From contig HF994935.1 of NCBI GenBank assembly GCA_000434295.1, positions 30,406-94,405 on the forward strand: DNA of 64,000 nt. Reading direction: 5' to 3'. Of this stretch, positions 1-7,334 are shown one piece after another. Origin of the DNA: Acetobacter sp. CAG:977 (GTDB lineage Bacteria > Pseudomonadota > Alphaproteobacteria > CAAGCB01 > CAG-977). The first letter of the stretch is position 1; each line of letters opens with the position of its first letter. Position numbers and translations under genes: made by a program. The notes under the pieces were generated by a model. That model was not told the DNA's origin, ran no database searches, and was given only the letters and a program-made list of their open reading frames with translations.

Positions 1-25
1 TTTAACTACGGAGTGTTTTTTTGTG

Positions 26-595
26 ATGGATTTTATATTGGCTTCCGCTTCTCCCCGTCGTTTGGCTTTGCTGAACCAAATCGGGGTTGCGCCGTCTGCG
101 GTCGTTCCCGCCGATATTGACGAAACGCCCGACAAAGGCGAAATGCCCAAACGCTATGCTTTGAGGATGGCGGAACAAAAGGCGGCGGCCGTTGCGGCAA
201 AGCATCCCGACCGTTATGTTTTGGCGGCGGATACCGTTGTGGCGTGCGGGCGGCGCATTTTGCCAAAGGCGGAAACGCGGGAACAGGCGGCGTCGTGCTT
301 GGATTTGTTGTCGGGGCGCAAACATCATGTCAGAGGCGGAATATGCCTGATTTGTCCCGACGGGAAACGTTTGTTGCGCGCCGTTGATACGGCTGTCGTT
401 TTTAAAAGGCTTTCGGAAAAAGAAAAAAAATCGTATCTGGATTCGGGCGAATGGGAAGGCAAGGCGGGCGGTTATGCCGTTCAGGGGCGTGCCGCCGTTT
501 TCGTCCGTCAGATATCGGGGTCTTATTCGAACGTTGTCGGGCTGTCTTTGTTTGACGTATCGGCGATGCTGTCGGGAATTGAATCGAAAAAATAA
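26..595 (+). CDS. maf: Maf-family nucleotide pyrophosphatase
   Basis: Maf proteins hydrolyse non-canonical or modified nucleoside triphosphates to the monophosphate, cleansing the nucleotide pool in the cytoplasm. The N-terminal LASASPRR loop, the central AADTVV segment (about residues 67-72) and the later EWEGKAGGYAVQG stretch are family hallmarks, and about 189 residues is the normal length. The ATG at 26 directly follows an in-frame GTG at 23; a GGAG at 10-13 could serve either. The gene ends 3 bases before the RNase G-like gene, so the two are probably co-transcribed. The maf – RNase E/G – yacG order is recurrent in alphaproteobacteria. Which nucleotide is preferred cannot be read from the sequence. 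Confidence 0.93.
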   Translation: MDFILASASPRRLALLNQIGVAPSAVVPADIDETPDKGEMPKRYALRMAEQKAAAVAAKHPDRYVLAADTVVACGRRILPKAETREQAASCLDLLSGRKHHVRGGICLICPDGKRLLRAVDTAVVFKRLSEKEKKSYLDSGEWEGKAGGYAVQGRAAVFVRQISGSYSNVVGLSLFDVSAMLSGIESKK

Positions 596-598
596 ACG

Positions 599-1864
599 AT
601 GAAACGCTTGATACACAGCCGCACGCCGGCACGAGAAGCTTTGGTTTTGTTGAACGGCGATACCCCTGAGCTGTTTCTTTTGCAAGATCCGTCCGCTCTG
701 CCCGTCGGTGCGGTTTGTTTGGCGCGCGTCGTTGATGCAAAGTTTGCGGAAATTGACGGTGTTTCTGCTTTTTTTCAAGGCGGGGCGGCGCATTATGACG
801 CGTCTGGACGGTTAAAGTCTGACAAACTTTGCGAAGGCGATCTTTTCCTTGTTCAGGTGATTCGTCAGGCGACGGAAGACAAAGAAATCAAGGTAACGCC
901 GAAAATATCGTTGTCTTCCCGTTATGCGGTTTTTTGCCCGACCGAGGAGGGTGTCAGCGTTTCGCGCAAGATTGACGATGACGATCGGGAACGTCTGAAA
1001 GGGATGTTTTCGGATTTCAACGGCGGGCTGATGCTTCGGACGGCGGCGGCAAAGGTTGAAGAAGCTGTTTTAAAACAAGATGTTTCGGACTTAAAATCCC
1101 TTTGGCAAGACATTCTATCAAAGGCGTTGTCGGGACAGACGGGCGTTTTATATTTTCCGGTTCCCGAAACGGACAGAATTTTGGAAGAGCGGATCGGCGA
1201 AATTGACGAGGTTTTGACCGATGACGCGCAGACGGCGGCGCGTTTGAAAAAGAAATATCCGTTTGTGCGTTATGAGCCGAAAAAGGACTTGTGGCGTTCC
1301 GAAGGGCTTGACGAAGCATTGGAAGAAGCGCTGAACGAAAAGGTGCCTTTGCCGTCGGGCGGTTCGCTGATTGTCGAAGAAACGGCGGCGTGCGTATGTT
1401 TTGACGTTAATTCGGGGGGCTCATCGCTTCGTTCCGCGAACAAAGAAGCGGCGTTGGAAATTCCGAGACAGGTTTTGTTAAAAGGGCTTAGCGGGCAAAT
1501 GATTGTCGATTTTGCGGGCAGAAAAGACAAAAAAGAGCTTTCGGAATATTTGCCGATTTTAAGAAACGAAAAGGCGGGGTTAAGCGTTTGGGGGATAACG
1601 GCGCTGGGTTTGGTAGAAATGACGCGGCGCGGTGAAAACAAAAGCCTGAAAGAATCCGTCGGTCTTGAACCGACCCGTACGGCTTCAAAAATCGTACATA
1701 AGCTGTGGTTCGGAACGGTTTGCGGGGCGGTTCGCGTTTATGCTCCGACAGAAGTTTTATCGCAGGTTCGCCGTTTTTCGGCGGCGTTGTCGGAACGTTT
1801 GGGAACGAAAATCGCATTTGAAACGTCTTTGATCGTTCGCACGGAGGGAATAAAGGATGAATGA
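599..1864 (+). CDS. Ribonuclease E/G family protein lacking the zinc-link
   Basis: This is a 421-residue member of the RNase E/G endoribonuclease family. The catalytic core is recognisable: an Asp in FDVNSG (about residue 269) and an Asp in IVDFAGRKD (about residue 304) correspond to the two magnesium-binding aspartates of RNase E. An N-terminal S1-like region lies around residues 35-100. The CPxC-type zinc-link that follows the catalytic domain in classical RNase E and G, and holds the tetramer together, is not visible; after ESVGLEPTR the protein runs straight into a small C-terminal domain. It lies between maf and yacG and overlaps yacG by 8 bases. A role in rRNA or mRNA processing is inferred from the family. 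A different oligomeric state is likely. Confidence 0.85.
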   Translation: MKRLIHSRTPAREALVLLNGDTPELFLLQDPSALPVGAVCLARVVDAKFAEIDGVSAFFQGGAAHYDASGRLKSDKLCEGDLFLVQVIRQATEDKEIKVTPKISLSSRYAVFCPTEEGVSVSRKIDDDDRERLKGMFSDFNGGLMLRTAAAKVEEAVLKQDVSDLKSLWQDILSKALSGQTGVLYFPVPETDRILEERIGEIDEVLTDDAQTAARLKKKYPFVRYEPKKDLWRSEGLDEALEEALNEKVPLPSGGSLIVEETAACVCFDVNSGGSSLRSANKEAALEIPRQVLLKGLSGQMIVDFAGRKDKKELSEYLPILRNEKAGLSVWGITALGLVEMTRRGENKSLKESVGLEPTRTASKIVHKLWFGTVCGAVRVYAPTEVLSQVRRFSAALSERLGTKIAFETSLIVRTEGIKDE

Positions 1865-2075
1865 AGAAACAAACAACGTTGCGGATATGCCCGTTTCGGG
1901 GTTGAAATGTCCCGTATGCGGCAAAGAAGCCGTGATGCGCTACAAACCGTTTTGTTCGAAAAGATGTGCGGACATAGATTTGAACCGCTGGCTGACGGGC
2001 GTTTATGCGGTTGAAACGGACGAAGCGCCCGAAGACGGCGTAAACGTCTCTGAGGGGAATGACGAAAAAAAATAA
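1857..2075 (+). CDS. yacG: DNA gyrase inhibitor YacG, zinc-binding
   Basis: A 72-residue zinc-finger protein. The CPVCGK pair (about residues 19-22) and the CSKRC pair (about 33-37) form the four-cysteine zinc site, followed by the DLNRWL motif typical of YacG. In E. coli YacG binds the GyrB subunit and blocks DNA binding by gyrase. Its start overlaps the end of the RNase G-like gene by 8 bases, and an AAAGG sits just upstream, so translation is probably coupled. The tail is acidic and low in complexity. Identification is firm; physiological action here is inferred from the family. Confidence 0.9.
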   Translation: MNEETNNVADMPVSGLKCPVCGKEAVMRYKPFCSKRCADIDLNRWLTGVYAVETDEAPEDGVNVSEGNDEKK

Positions 2076-2096
2076 AAAAGGCTCTGGACAGAGCCG
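2066..2096 (-). terminator. Hairpin with a T-run on the minus strand
   Basis: A 6-bp stem (GGCTCT 2080-2085 with AGAGCC 2090-2095) and 4-base loop is followed, reading the minus strand, by a long T-rich run. It would stop transcripts coming leftwards from the small gene at 2328-2714. On the plus strand it lacks a following T-run. Confidence 0.45.
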
Positions 2097-2128
2097 ATTG
2101 AATCGGTTATATATCTGTTCCGTGACGT

Positions 2129-2204
2129 GCCTGGGTAGCTCAGTCGGTAGAGCAGGGGACTGAAAATCCCCGTGTCGGCGGTTCGATTCCGTCCCCAGGC
2201 ACCA
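2129..2204 (+). tRNA. tRNA-Phe (GAA)
   Basis: A complete 76-base cloverleaf with encoded CCA. The acceptor arm is GCCTGGG pairing with CCCAGGC, the D-arm contains AGCTCAGTCGGTAGAGC, the anticodon stem GGGGA/TCCCC closes a CTGAAAA loop with GAA at 2162-2164, and the T-arm holds GGTTCGATTCC. A short terminator follows at once. The 3' end marks one edge of an AT-rich islet (see the note on 2209-2852). Confidence 0.97.
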
Positions 2205-2214
2205 TTTTCAAGAA

Positions 2215-2238
2215 CGCACCATTAAAGGTGCTTTTTTT
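2215..2238 (+). terminator. Intrinsic terminator after tRNA-Phe
   Basis: GCACC (2216-2220), a 6-base loop and GGTGC (2227-2231) are followed by seven T residues. It ends the tRNA-Phe transcript. Confidence 0.7.
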
Positions 2239-2327
2239 ATATGTATTCTAGCCTTTTAACCAATCCGATTCGCACGATTTTGAAAAGAGAAAATTTTAGC
2301 ACTCGTCGGACTTTTGCAAAAGGCTTG

Positions 2328-2714
2328 TTAGTAAGTAAATGTGCAATCAGCTATAAGAGTAAAAGCAGATATATTGTCAGATAGATTAATAAAATCAGAA
2401 TGTTTAGAAATTATAGCTTTTTCTTTTTTTGGATAGAATGTTATTAATATATATGACTGAGGATACACTGCAAAACCAACTAAATTTTTGCTATTGAGCA
2501 AAATATAAGAATCGCCTAAGTCACTAAATATTTTATTATCTTCATTAGAAAAAATAAAAGTTTGTTTTTTTGATATTTTGTCTGCAGTTTCTGTTACTTT
2601 ATTTCCATTTACTTCTATTCTAAGACCTTTGAATTCACCACATTTTGCCGAGATGGGATTTTTAGCATAGCAGGGTGTCGCAATTAATAATAAAAGTAAT
2701 ATAAATTTTTTCAT
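2328..2714 (-). CDS. Small secreted protein of unknown function in AT-rich DNA
   Basis: A 128-residue protein with a clear N-terminal signal peptide: MKK, a run of leucines and isoleucines, and a likely signal peptidase I site after TPCYA. The mature part is about 110 residues, mostly predicted beta-rich, with two cysteines (in SAKCGEF and in the C-terminal ADCTFTY) that could form a disulfide in the periplasm. I recognise no family. The codons are strongly A/T-biased compared with every neighbour, which suggests recent acquisition. An AGAGG sits just upstream of the ATG, and a plausible promoter lies 50-80 bases upstream. No partner gene is adjacent. Confidence 0.7.
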   Translation of the reverse strand: MKKFILLLLLIATPCYAKNPISAKCGEFKGLRIEVNGNKVTETADKISKKQTFIFSNEDNKIFSDLGDSYILLNSKNLVGFAVYPQSYILITFYPKKEKAIISKHSDFINLSDNISAFTLIADCTFTY

Positions 2715-2762
2715 AGTAACCTCTCTTTTTAGACATGATATAAAAATAAATTTTAAATTTCA

Positions 2763-2791
2763 AATATATTCGTTACTTTCAAAAACATCAA
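2763..2791 (-). promoter_or_regulatory. Candidate sigma-70 promoter for the 2328-2714 gene
   Basis: On the minus strand TTGATG (-35, 2786-2791) is separated by exactly 17 bases from TATATT (-10, 2763-2768), about 48 bases upstream of the ATG. In AT-rich DNA chance matches are common, so this is tentative. Confidence 0.45.
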
Positions 2792-2867
2792 TTTCATTAC
2801 TCTAAACCTTAAACTTATCATGGTTTTTAGTCCGATAATTGTGGAATGTTGCGCACCATTTTTTTGC

Positions 2868-2892
2868 GCCGTCCCGATGGGCGGCTTTTTTT
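2868..2892 (+). terminator. Terminator-like hairpin with no obvious upstream gene
   Basis: GCCG-T-CCC pairs with GGGCGGC across a GAT loop, with one bulged T, and is followed by seven T residues. No plus-strand gene lies between it and the already terminated tRNA. It may be the surviving end of a deleted transcript, or it may end a small unannotated RNA. Confidence 0.5.
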
Positions 2893-2899
2893 GTTTCGG

Positions 2900-2928
2900 T
2901 TGATATATGCTTAAAAAGCATTGATAAC
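2900..2928 (+). promoter_or_regulatory. Candidate promoter of the alpha/beta hydrolase gene, with a palindrome in the spacer
   Basis: TTGATA (2900-2905) and GATAAC (2923-2928) are 17 bases apart. The spacer contains a perfect inverted repeat, ATGCTT-AAA-AAGCAT (2907-2921), a suitable size and place for a repressor or activator dimer. Both the promoter and the operator are inferred from pattern only. Confidence 0.4.
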
Positions 2929-3017
2929 GATAAAATATAAGTATTAGTCATATTTCCAAAAACCGATTATTTTAATTAAAGACTAACCCGAAAAAAAAGA
3001 AAGAAAGGAAAAGTCGG

Positions 3018-4067
3018 ATGAGTAGACTGAAGATGAAAGCCTTTTGTGCGGGGCTTTCGATGGTTCTTTTTATGTTTTCAACGTTAACGACGGAGGCGCA
3101 AATGCCGCAAACAGAAGATAAATGGGACAAGGTTTTTGAAAAAAGCGACAAAGTCGACATCAAAAAAGTCAAATTCAAAAACCGTTACGGGATTGAACTG
3201 ACGGGGGATTTGTATCTTCCGAAACAGGTGCAAGGCGACAAGCTTCCCGCGATAGCGGTCAGCGGACCGTTCGGTGCGGTCAAGGAACAGTCTTCGGGGT
3301 TATACGCTCAGACGATGGCGGAACGCGGGTTTATTGCGTTGGCGTTTGACCCGTCTTTTACGGGGGAAAGCGGCGGAATGCCCCGTGATGTCGCGTCTCC
3401 CGACATTAATACGGAAGATTTCAGCGCGGCGGTTGATTTTTTAAGCAATTATCCGCAAGTCGATCCCGAAAAAATCGGCATTATCGGCATATGCGGCTTT
3501 GGCGGCATGGGCTTGAATGCGGCTTCGATGGATACGCGAATCAAAGCGACGGTAACGTCAACCATGTATGACATGAGCCGTGTCAATGCGAACGGTTATT
3601 TTGATGCGATGAGCCCGAACGAACGTTACGAGCTTCGCGAAAAACTGAACGCGCAACGTACGCAGGATTTTAAAAACAGCTCGTACGCGAAGGCGGCGGG
3701 ATTGCCGGATAAGCTGACGGGCGACGAACCGCAATTTGTCAAAGATTACTACGGCTATTACAAAACGCCGCGCGGTTTTCATCCCCGTTCCATCAATTCG
3801 AACGGAAACTGGAATATGACGTCGTCTTTGTCGTTTATGACCATGCCGATTTTGACGTATTCGCCCGAAATCAGAAATGCCGTTTTGATGATTCACGGAG
3901 AAAAGGCTCACAGCCGCTATTTCAGCGAAGACGCATTTAAAAAGCTGACGGGCGACAATAAAGAGCTTTATATCGTCGAAGGGGCGAACCACGTCGATTT
4001 GTACGATCAAAAAGACAAGATTCCGTTTGATAAAATCGAAAACTTTTTCAAAACGAATCTGAAATAA
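3018..4067 (+). CDS. Secreted alpha/beta hydrolase with a cysteine at the nucleophile elbow
   Basis: A 349-residue protein with a signal peptide (cleavage likely after TTEAQ, about residue 28), so periplasmic. The mature part has the alpha/beta hydrolase order of the dienelactone hydrolase/YcjY-like families: an oxyanion-region SGPFG (about 82-86), a nucleophile elbow IGICGFGG (about 156-163), and a C-terminal GANHVD holding the likely catalytic His325. The elbow carries Cys159 and no serine; dienelactone hydrolases also use cysteine, but the exact spacing differs from their GxCxGG. The MYDMSRV segment after the elbow is typical of a YcjY-like subgroup. The substrate is unknown. AAAGGA at 3004-3009 supports the start, and a hairpin follows the gene. 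Confidence 0.8.
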   Translation: MSRLKMKAFCAGLSMVLFMFSTLTTEAQMPQTEDKWDKVFEKSDKVDIKKVKFKNRYGIELTGDLYLPKQVQGDKLPAIAVSGPFGAVKEQSSGLYAQTMAERGFIALAFDPSFTGESGGMPRDVASPDINTEDFSAAVDFLSNYPQVDPEKIGIIGICGFGGMGLNAASMDTRIKATVTSTMYDMSRVNANGYFDAMSPNERYELREKLNAQRTQDFKNSSYAKAAGLPDKLTGDEPQFVKDYYGYYKTPRGFHPRSINSNGNWNMTSSLSFMTMPILTYSPEIRNAVLMIHGEKAHSRYFSEDAFKKLTGDNKELYIVEGANHVDLYDQKDKIPFDKIENFFKTNLK

Positions 4068-4084
4068 AAAATCAAAAAAACGAC

Positions 4085-4117
4085 AGCCGCTCTCTTGATG
4101 AAAGGGAGCGGCTTTAA
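4085..4117 (+). terminator. Hairpin after the alpha/beta hydrolase gene
   Basis: AGCCGCTCTC (4085-4094) pairs with GGGAGCGGCT (4104-4113), including one G-T pair, followed by only three T residues. The strong stem and weak T-run make it a moderate terminator. Confidence 0.5.
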
Positions 4118-4218
4118 ACTATTCGGATTTAACCGATTTTTTTTTATAAATTATTGAGCGCTTTTTTTATTTGCCGATTTCATTTAAGATTCCGTTAACG
4201 ACTCTTTCGGAGGAAAAA

Positions 4219-4491
4219 ATGGATTTTCAATACGAATCAAATCGTATTTTTATGTTGGATGAAAACGGTATTTTGCGAGCCGAGATAGAATTTCCCGACA
4301 CCGGCGTGAATACGGTAACGATTACGCATACGTTTGTCGACGAAACGCTTAAAGGGCGCGGTATCGCGCAAAGGCTTACGGAAACGGTCGTGATGCAGGC
4401 CGAAAAAAAAGGAAAAAAGATTCGTCCCGTATGCTCGTACGCCGTTCGCTGGTTCGCCCGTCATCCCGAATATGATTACATCTTGGCGTGA
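4219..4491 (+). CDS. Small GNAT-fold N-acetyltransferase, YjdJ-like
   Basis: A 90-residue single-domain protein of the short GCN5-related acetyltransferase group (YjdJ/NATD1 type). The acetyl-CoA-binding loop appears as GRGIAQRL (about residues 47-54), followed by a KKIRPVCSY strand and the characteristic WFARHPEY ending. The ATG at 4219 is chosen because CGGAGG lies at 4208-4213; an upstream in-frame start at 4171 has no such site. The substrate is unknown. The 3' end overlaps the convergent alkD gene by 16 bases. Confidence 0.85.
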   Translation: MDFQYESNRIFMLDENGILRAEIEFPDTGVNTVTITHTFVDETLKGRGIAQRLTETVVMQAEKKGKKIRPVCSYAVRWFARHPEYDYILA

Positions 4492-5171
4492 GCCGTTTTT
4501 TTAAGCGCGCGGCAAAGGGTTTTATAGCTGTCGGGAATACGTTTGGATTCGGCGATTTTTTGCAAAGATTTTTGAAAGGCGGCGTCACTCAGGGGTGCCG
4601 ATTTTAGAAATTCAAGCGTTTCGTTCGGAAATTTTGCGGCGCACACCGATACGGCCCATCCTTGCGCGACATAGGCATAATAATCCGTGTTTGTGACGGA
4701 TATGACGGCTTTGAAAACGTTGTCCAGCCAAGGTTCGGAAATAAAGTGGCTCATTGCCAGAACGACGCCGCATCTGGCGTAAAATTCCCGTTTGTCGGAT
4801 GCCAGCGCGAAAATGAACTTCCAACCGTTTTCGGGCGATTTTTTTATGCTTTTTAAGCCCGCGCAAAAAGCATCACAGATGCTCCAACAATTAACCGAGG
4901 GCAAAAATTTTTCAATGTAGGGACGCGTTTCTTCAAACGGAACGCGCGCATATCCCAAAACCATTCCTTTAAGCATCCGTTCTTCAAAGCTGTCGTCGGT
5001 TAAATTTTCAAAAGCGGCTTTCCAGTCTTTAAGGGCTTCTTTTTTGGCGATTTTTCTCAGCTCGGGCAACCGCACGCCGATCACCCCGTTCACGCCCGGC
5101 AAAAGGGAAAGCGAGAACTTTCGGTATTTTTCGTCTTGCAAAGAAAGTAAAAGTTCTTTAACGGGCGTCAT
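4476..5171 (-). CDS. alkD: DNA alkylation repair protein, AlkD family
   Basis: A 231-residue all-helical protein of the HEAT-like-repeat DNA glycosylase family that removes 3-methyl and 7-methyl purines. Recognisable features are the N-terminal GVRLPELRKIAK segment, the WSICDAFCAGL region (about residues 97-107) and the repeated helical pairs. Its start overlaps the end of ogt by 14 bases, so the two alkylation-repair genes are expressed together, one removing alkylated bases and the other demethylating O6-alkylguanine. There is no visible Ada-type activator nearby. Confidence 0.9.
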   Translation of the reverse strand: MTPVKELLLSLQDEKYRKFSLSLLPGVNGVIGVRLPELRKIAKKEALKDWKAAFENLTDDSFEERMLKGMVLGYARVPFEETRPYIEKFLPSVNCWSICDAFCAGLKSIKKSPENGWKFIFALASDKREFYARCGVVLAMSHFISEPWLDNVFKAVISVTNTDYYAYVAQGWAVSVCAAKFPNETLEFLKSAPLSDAAFQKSLQKIAESKRIPDSYKTLCRALKKTAHAKM

Positions 5172-5634
5172 TTTTGAACCTTTGCTCCAAATTTAAAAGA
5201 AACCGTTTTATGTCAAGTCCTGCGGCATATCCCGTCAATGCTCCGTTTGCGCCGATAACGCGGTGGCAGGGGATAATGACGGCGATCGGGTTTTTATTGT
5301 TTGCGTTTCCGACGGCTCTTGCGGCATTTTTATTTCCCGTTTCTTCGGCGATTTCGGCGTATGTGCGCGTTCGGGCATAAGGAATGCGCTTCAGGGCGTT
5401 CCAGACTTTTGTTTGAAATTCCGTGCCTTTTAACGCCAAAGGCAAATCGAATTCGAACAGTCTGCCGTCAAAATATGCCGTAAGCTGGGCTAGGGCTTCT
5501 TTCAGCAAGGGGGTGGTTTCTTTGATTCCCAAATCGCTTTCGGAAAGCATAAAGCCCGCGTTTGTCAAAGCGCCGTTTTCTTCGGCAAGAAAGAAATCTC
5601 CCGCGGGCAAGTGAAGTCGGACGTAACGTTTCAT
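5158..5634 (-). CDS. ogt: Methylated-DNA–protein-cysteine methyltransferase
   Basis: A 158-residue suicide repair enzyme that transfers the alkyl group from O6-alkylguanine to its own cysteine. The active-site motif IPCHRVIG puts the acceptor at Cys123, and the preceding RAVGNANNKNP segment (about 106-115) forms the helix-turn-helix/Asn hinge. A short N-terminal domain of about 70 residues precedes it, as in Ogt. It is the first gene of a two-gene operon with alkD and diverges from the FAD oxidoreductase gene. Confidence 0.93.
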   Translation of the reverse strand: MKRYVRLHLPAGDFFLAEENGALTNAGFMLSESDLGIKETTPLLKEALAQLTAYFDGRLFEFDLPLALKGTEFQTKVWNALKRIPYARTRTYAEIAEETGNKNAARAVGNANNKNPIAVIIPCHRVIGANGALTGYAAGLDIKRFLLNLEQRFKNDAR

Positions 5635-5732
5635 GTCCTTTAGGATACGGCATTTTTTTTAAGAAGGGCAAAGAAAAATTGCCCGCCGCCGCTCGTGCTG
5701 TTATATTTCCCGAAAACGGGAAAGGTGCAGGA

Positions 5733-7331
5733 ATGATCAGGGTGTCGAATGTTCCCGCCGCATTGTCGATGACGCCGGCGGAGTTAAAGCAAAAAGTTTC
5801 GGATCTGACGGGATGGCGGGATATTTGCGAAATCAAAACGGCGAAGCGTTCCGTGGATGCACGCAACAAACGCAACATACATTTTTTGTATTCGTTTGAC
5901 GTTTCCGTGTCGGGCGACGAAGAACAAGCCGTTCGCGACAGCCTTTATAAAGACGTTTTTATTTTGCACGAAGAACGTTATACGGTGCCCGTATGGCGAA
6001 GCAAAGGTCTTCGTCCCGTTGTTGCGGGAACGGGACCTGCCGGAATGATGACGGCTTTGGCTTTGGCGGAAGCAGGGGCGCGTCCGATTGTTTTGGAACG
6101 CGGCCGCCCCGTTGACAGGCGCCGTGCCGACGTTAACCTTTTTTGGGAAACGGGAAAGCTTGATCCCCGTTCGAACGTCCAGTTCGGCGAAGGCGGCGCG
6201 GGGACTTTTTCGGACGGAAAGCTCAATACGGGAATTAAGAAAGACGCCTTTACGCGCAAGGTTTTGGAAGAATTTGTCGCGGCGGGGGCTCCCGAAGAAA
6301 TTTTATGGCAGGCAAAACCGCACGTCGGGACGGACAACCTGTCCGTTGTCGTCCGCAATATCCGTCGCAAAATCATCGAAGCGGGGGGCGAATACCGTTT
6401 TGAAACCCGTTTATCGGACATAGAGGTCAAAGACGGCGTTTTAAGGGCGTTAACGGTTGAAAATGCGGACGGCTCCATTGAAGAAATTGCGGCGTCTGCG
6501 GTTGTTTTGGCAGTCGGGCACAGCGCGCGCGATACGTTCGAGATGCTTTTGAACAGAGGCGTTTTAATGGAACGGAAACCTTTTTCCGTCGGCGCACGCA
6601 TTGAACATCCCCAATCGTTGATTAACCTTGACCGTTACGGGACGGCACGGGCTCCCGAAGGGTTGGGCGCGGCGGATTACAAGCTGGCGTTTCACTTAAA
6701 CAACGGTCGTTCCGTTTATACGTTTTGCATGTGTCCGGGCGGCGAAGTCGTTGCGGCGGCTTCGGAAGAAGGGCGTCTTGTTACAAACGGGATGAGCGAA
6801 TTTGCGCGGTCGAAACCGAATGCGAACAGCGCGTTTTTGGTCGGCGTAACGCCCGATGATTTCGGTTCCGACCATCCGTTGGCGGGAGTAGAATTTCAGC
6901 GTCGTATCGAAGAAGCGGCTTTTCGGGCGGGCGGCGGCGGTTACAGGGCGCCGGCGCAGACGGTCAGGGATTTGCTTCGCGGCAAAATCGGCGAGATTTC
7001 GGGGAAAGTCTGTCCTTCTTACCGACCCGGTGTCGAGCCTGCGGACTTTCGGGCGGTTTTCCCGCGTTTTGTGGTGGATTCGATTTGCGAAGCCTTAAAG
7101 CAGGCTGATAAAAAGCTCAAAGGTTTTGCGTTTCCCGACGCGGTATTGACGGCGGCTGAAACGCGCAGTTCTTCGCCCGTCAGAATGTTGCGCAATCCGG
7201 AAACGCTTCAAAGCGTCAGCATTCAGGGGCTTTATCCGTGCGGGGAAGGAGCTGGTTATGCCGGCGGAATTATGTCGGCGGCAGCCGACGGGCTGAGATG
7301 CGCCGCAAAAATCTGCGAAGCGGCTTTTTAA
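5733..7331 (+). CDS. Uncharacterised FAD-dependent dehydrogenase (COG2509-like)
   Basis: A 532-residue flavoprotein. After an N-terminal domain of about 90 residues comes the dinucleotide-binding GTGPAG (about residues 99-104) with a matching ERGRPVDRR (about 122-130). GEGGAGTFSDGKL and the C-terminal PCGEGAGYAGGIMSAAADG complete the FAD site. This layout fits the family of bacterial FAD-dependent dehydrogenases related to geranylgeranyl-reductase-like proteins. Substrate and electron partner are unknown. An upstream extension to 5562 is possible in frame, but it would overlap the divergent ogt gene and starts outside the conserved domain, so the ATG at 5733 is preferred. It converges with the next gene, leaving 3 bases between them. 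Confidence 0.82.
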   Translation: MIRVSNVPAALSMTPAELKQKVSDLTGWRDICEIKTAKRSVDARNKRNIHFLYSFDVSVSGDEEQAVRDSLYKDVFILHEERYTVPVWRSKGLRPVVAGTGPAGMMTALALAEAGARPIVLERGRPVDRRRADVNLFWETGKLDPRSNVQFGEGGAGTFSDGKLNTGIKKDAFTRKVLEEFVAAGAPEEILWQAKPHVGTDNLSVVVRNIRRKIIEAGGEYRFETRLSDIEVKDGVLRALTVENADGSIEEIAASAVVLAVGHSARDTFEMLLNRGVLMERKPFSVGARIEHPQSLINLDRYGTARAPEGLGAADYKLAFHLNNGRSVYTFCMCPGGEVVAAASEEGRLVTNGMSEFARSKPNANSAFLVGVTPDDFGSDHPLAGVEFQRRIEEAAFRAGGGGYRAPAQTVRDLLRGKIGEISGKVCPSYRPGVEPADFRAVFPRFVVDSICEALKQADKKLKGFAFPDAVLTAAETRSSSPVRMLRNPETLQSVSIQGLYPCGEGAGYAGGIMSAAADGLRCAAKICEAAF

Positions 7332-7334
7332 TCT

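Larger units (their letters stand above)
2209..2852. other. AT-rich islet next to tRNA-Phe, bounded by a 10-bp direct repeat
   Basis: The 10-mer GCACCATTTT occurs at the very 3' end of tRNA-Phe (2199-2208) and again at 2853-2862. Between the copies the DNA is clearly richer in A and T than the rest of the window and holds one small secreted-protein gene. This is the arrangement expected when a small element inserts at a tRNA 3' end. No integrase is present inside it, so any element is a remnant, or the repeat is a coincidence. Confidence 0.35.
2715..3017. other. Intergenic region between divergent genes
   Basis: This 303-base stretch holds no gene that I can support. It contains a promoter-like pair for each flanking gene, one copy of the 10-bp repeat shared with tRNA-Phe, and a terminator-like hairpin at 2868-2892. 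Confidence 0.6.

Noticed and set aside
1..5. Possible stop codon of infA upstream of maf
   Set aside because: A TAA at 3-5 fits the common infA-maf order, but no coding sequence of the upstream gene is visible, so it cannot be supported.
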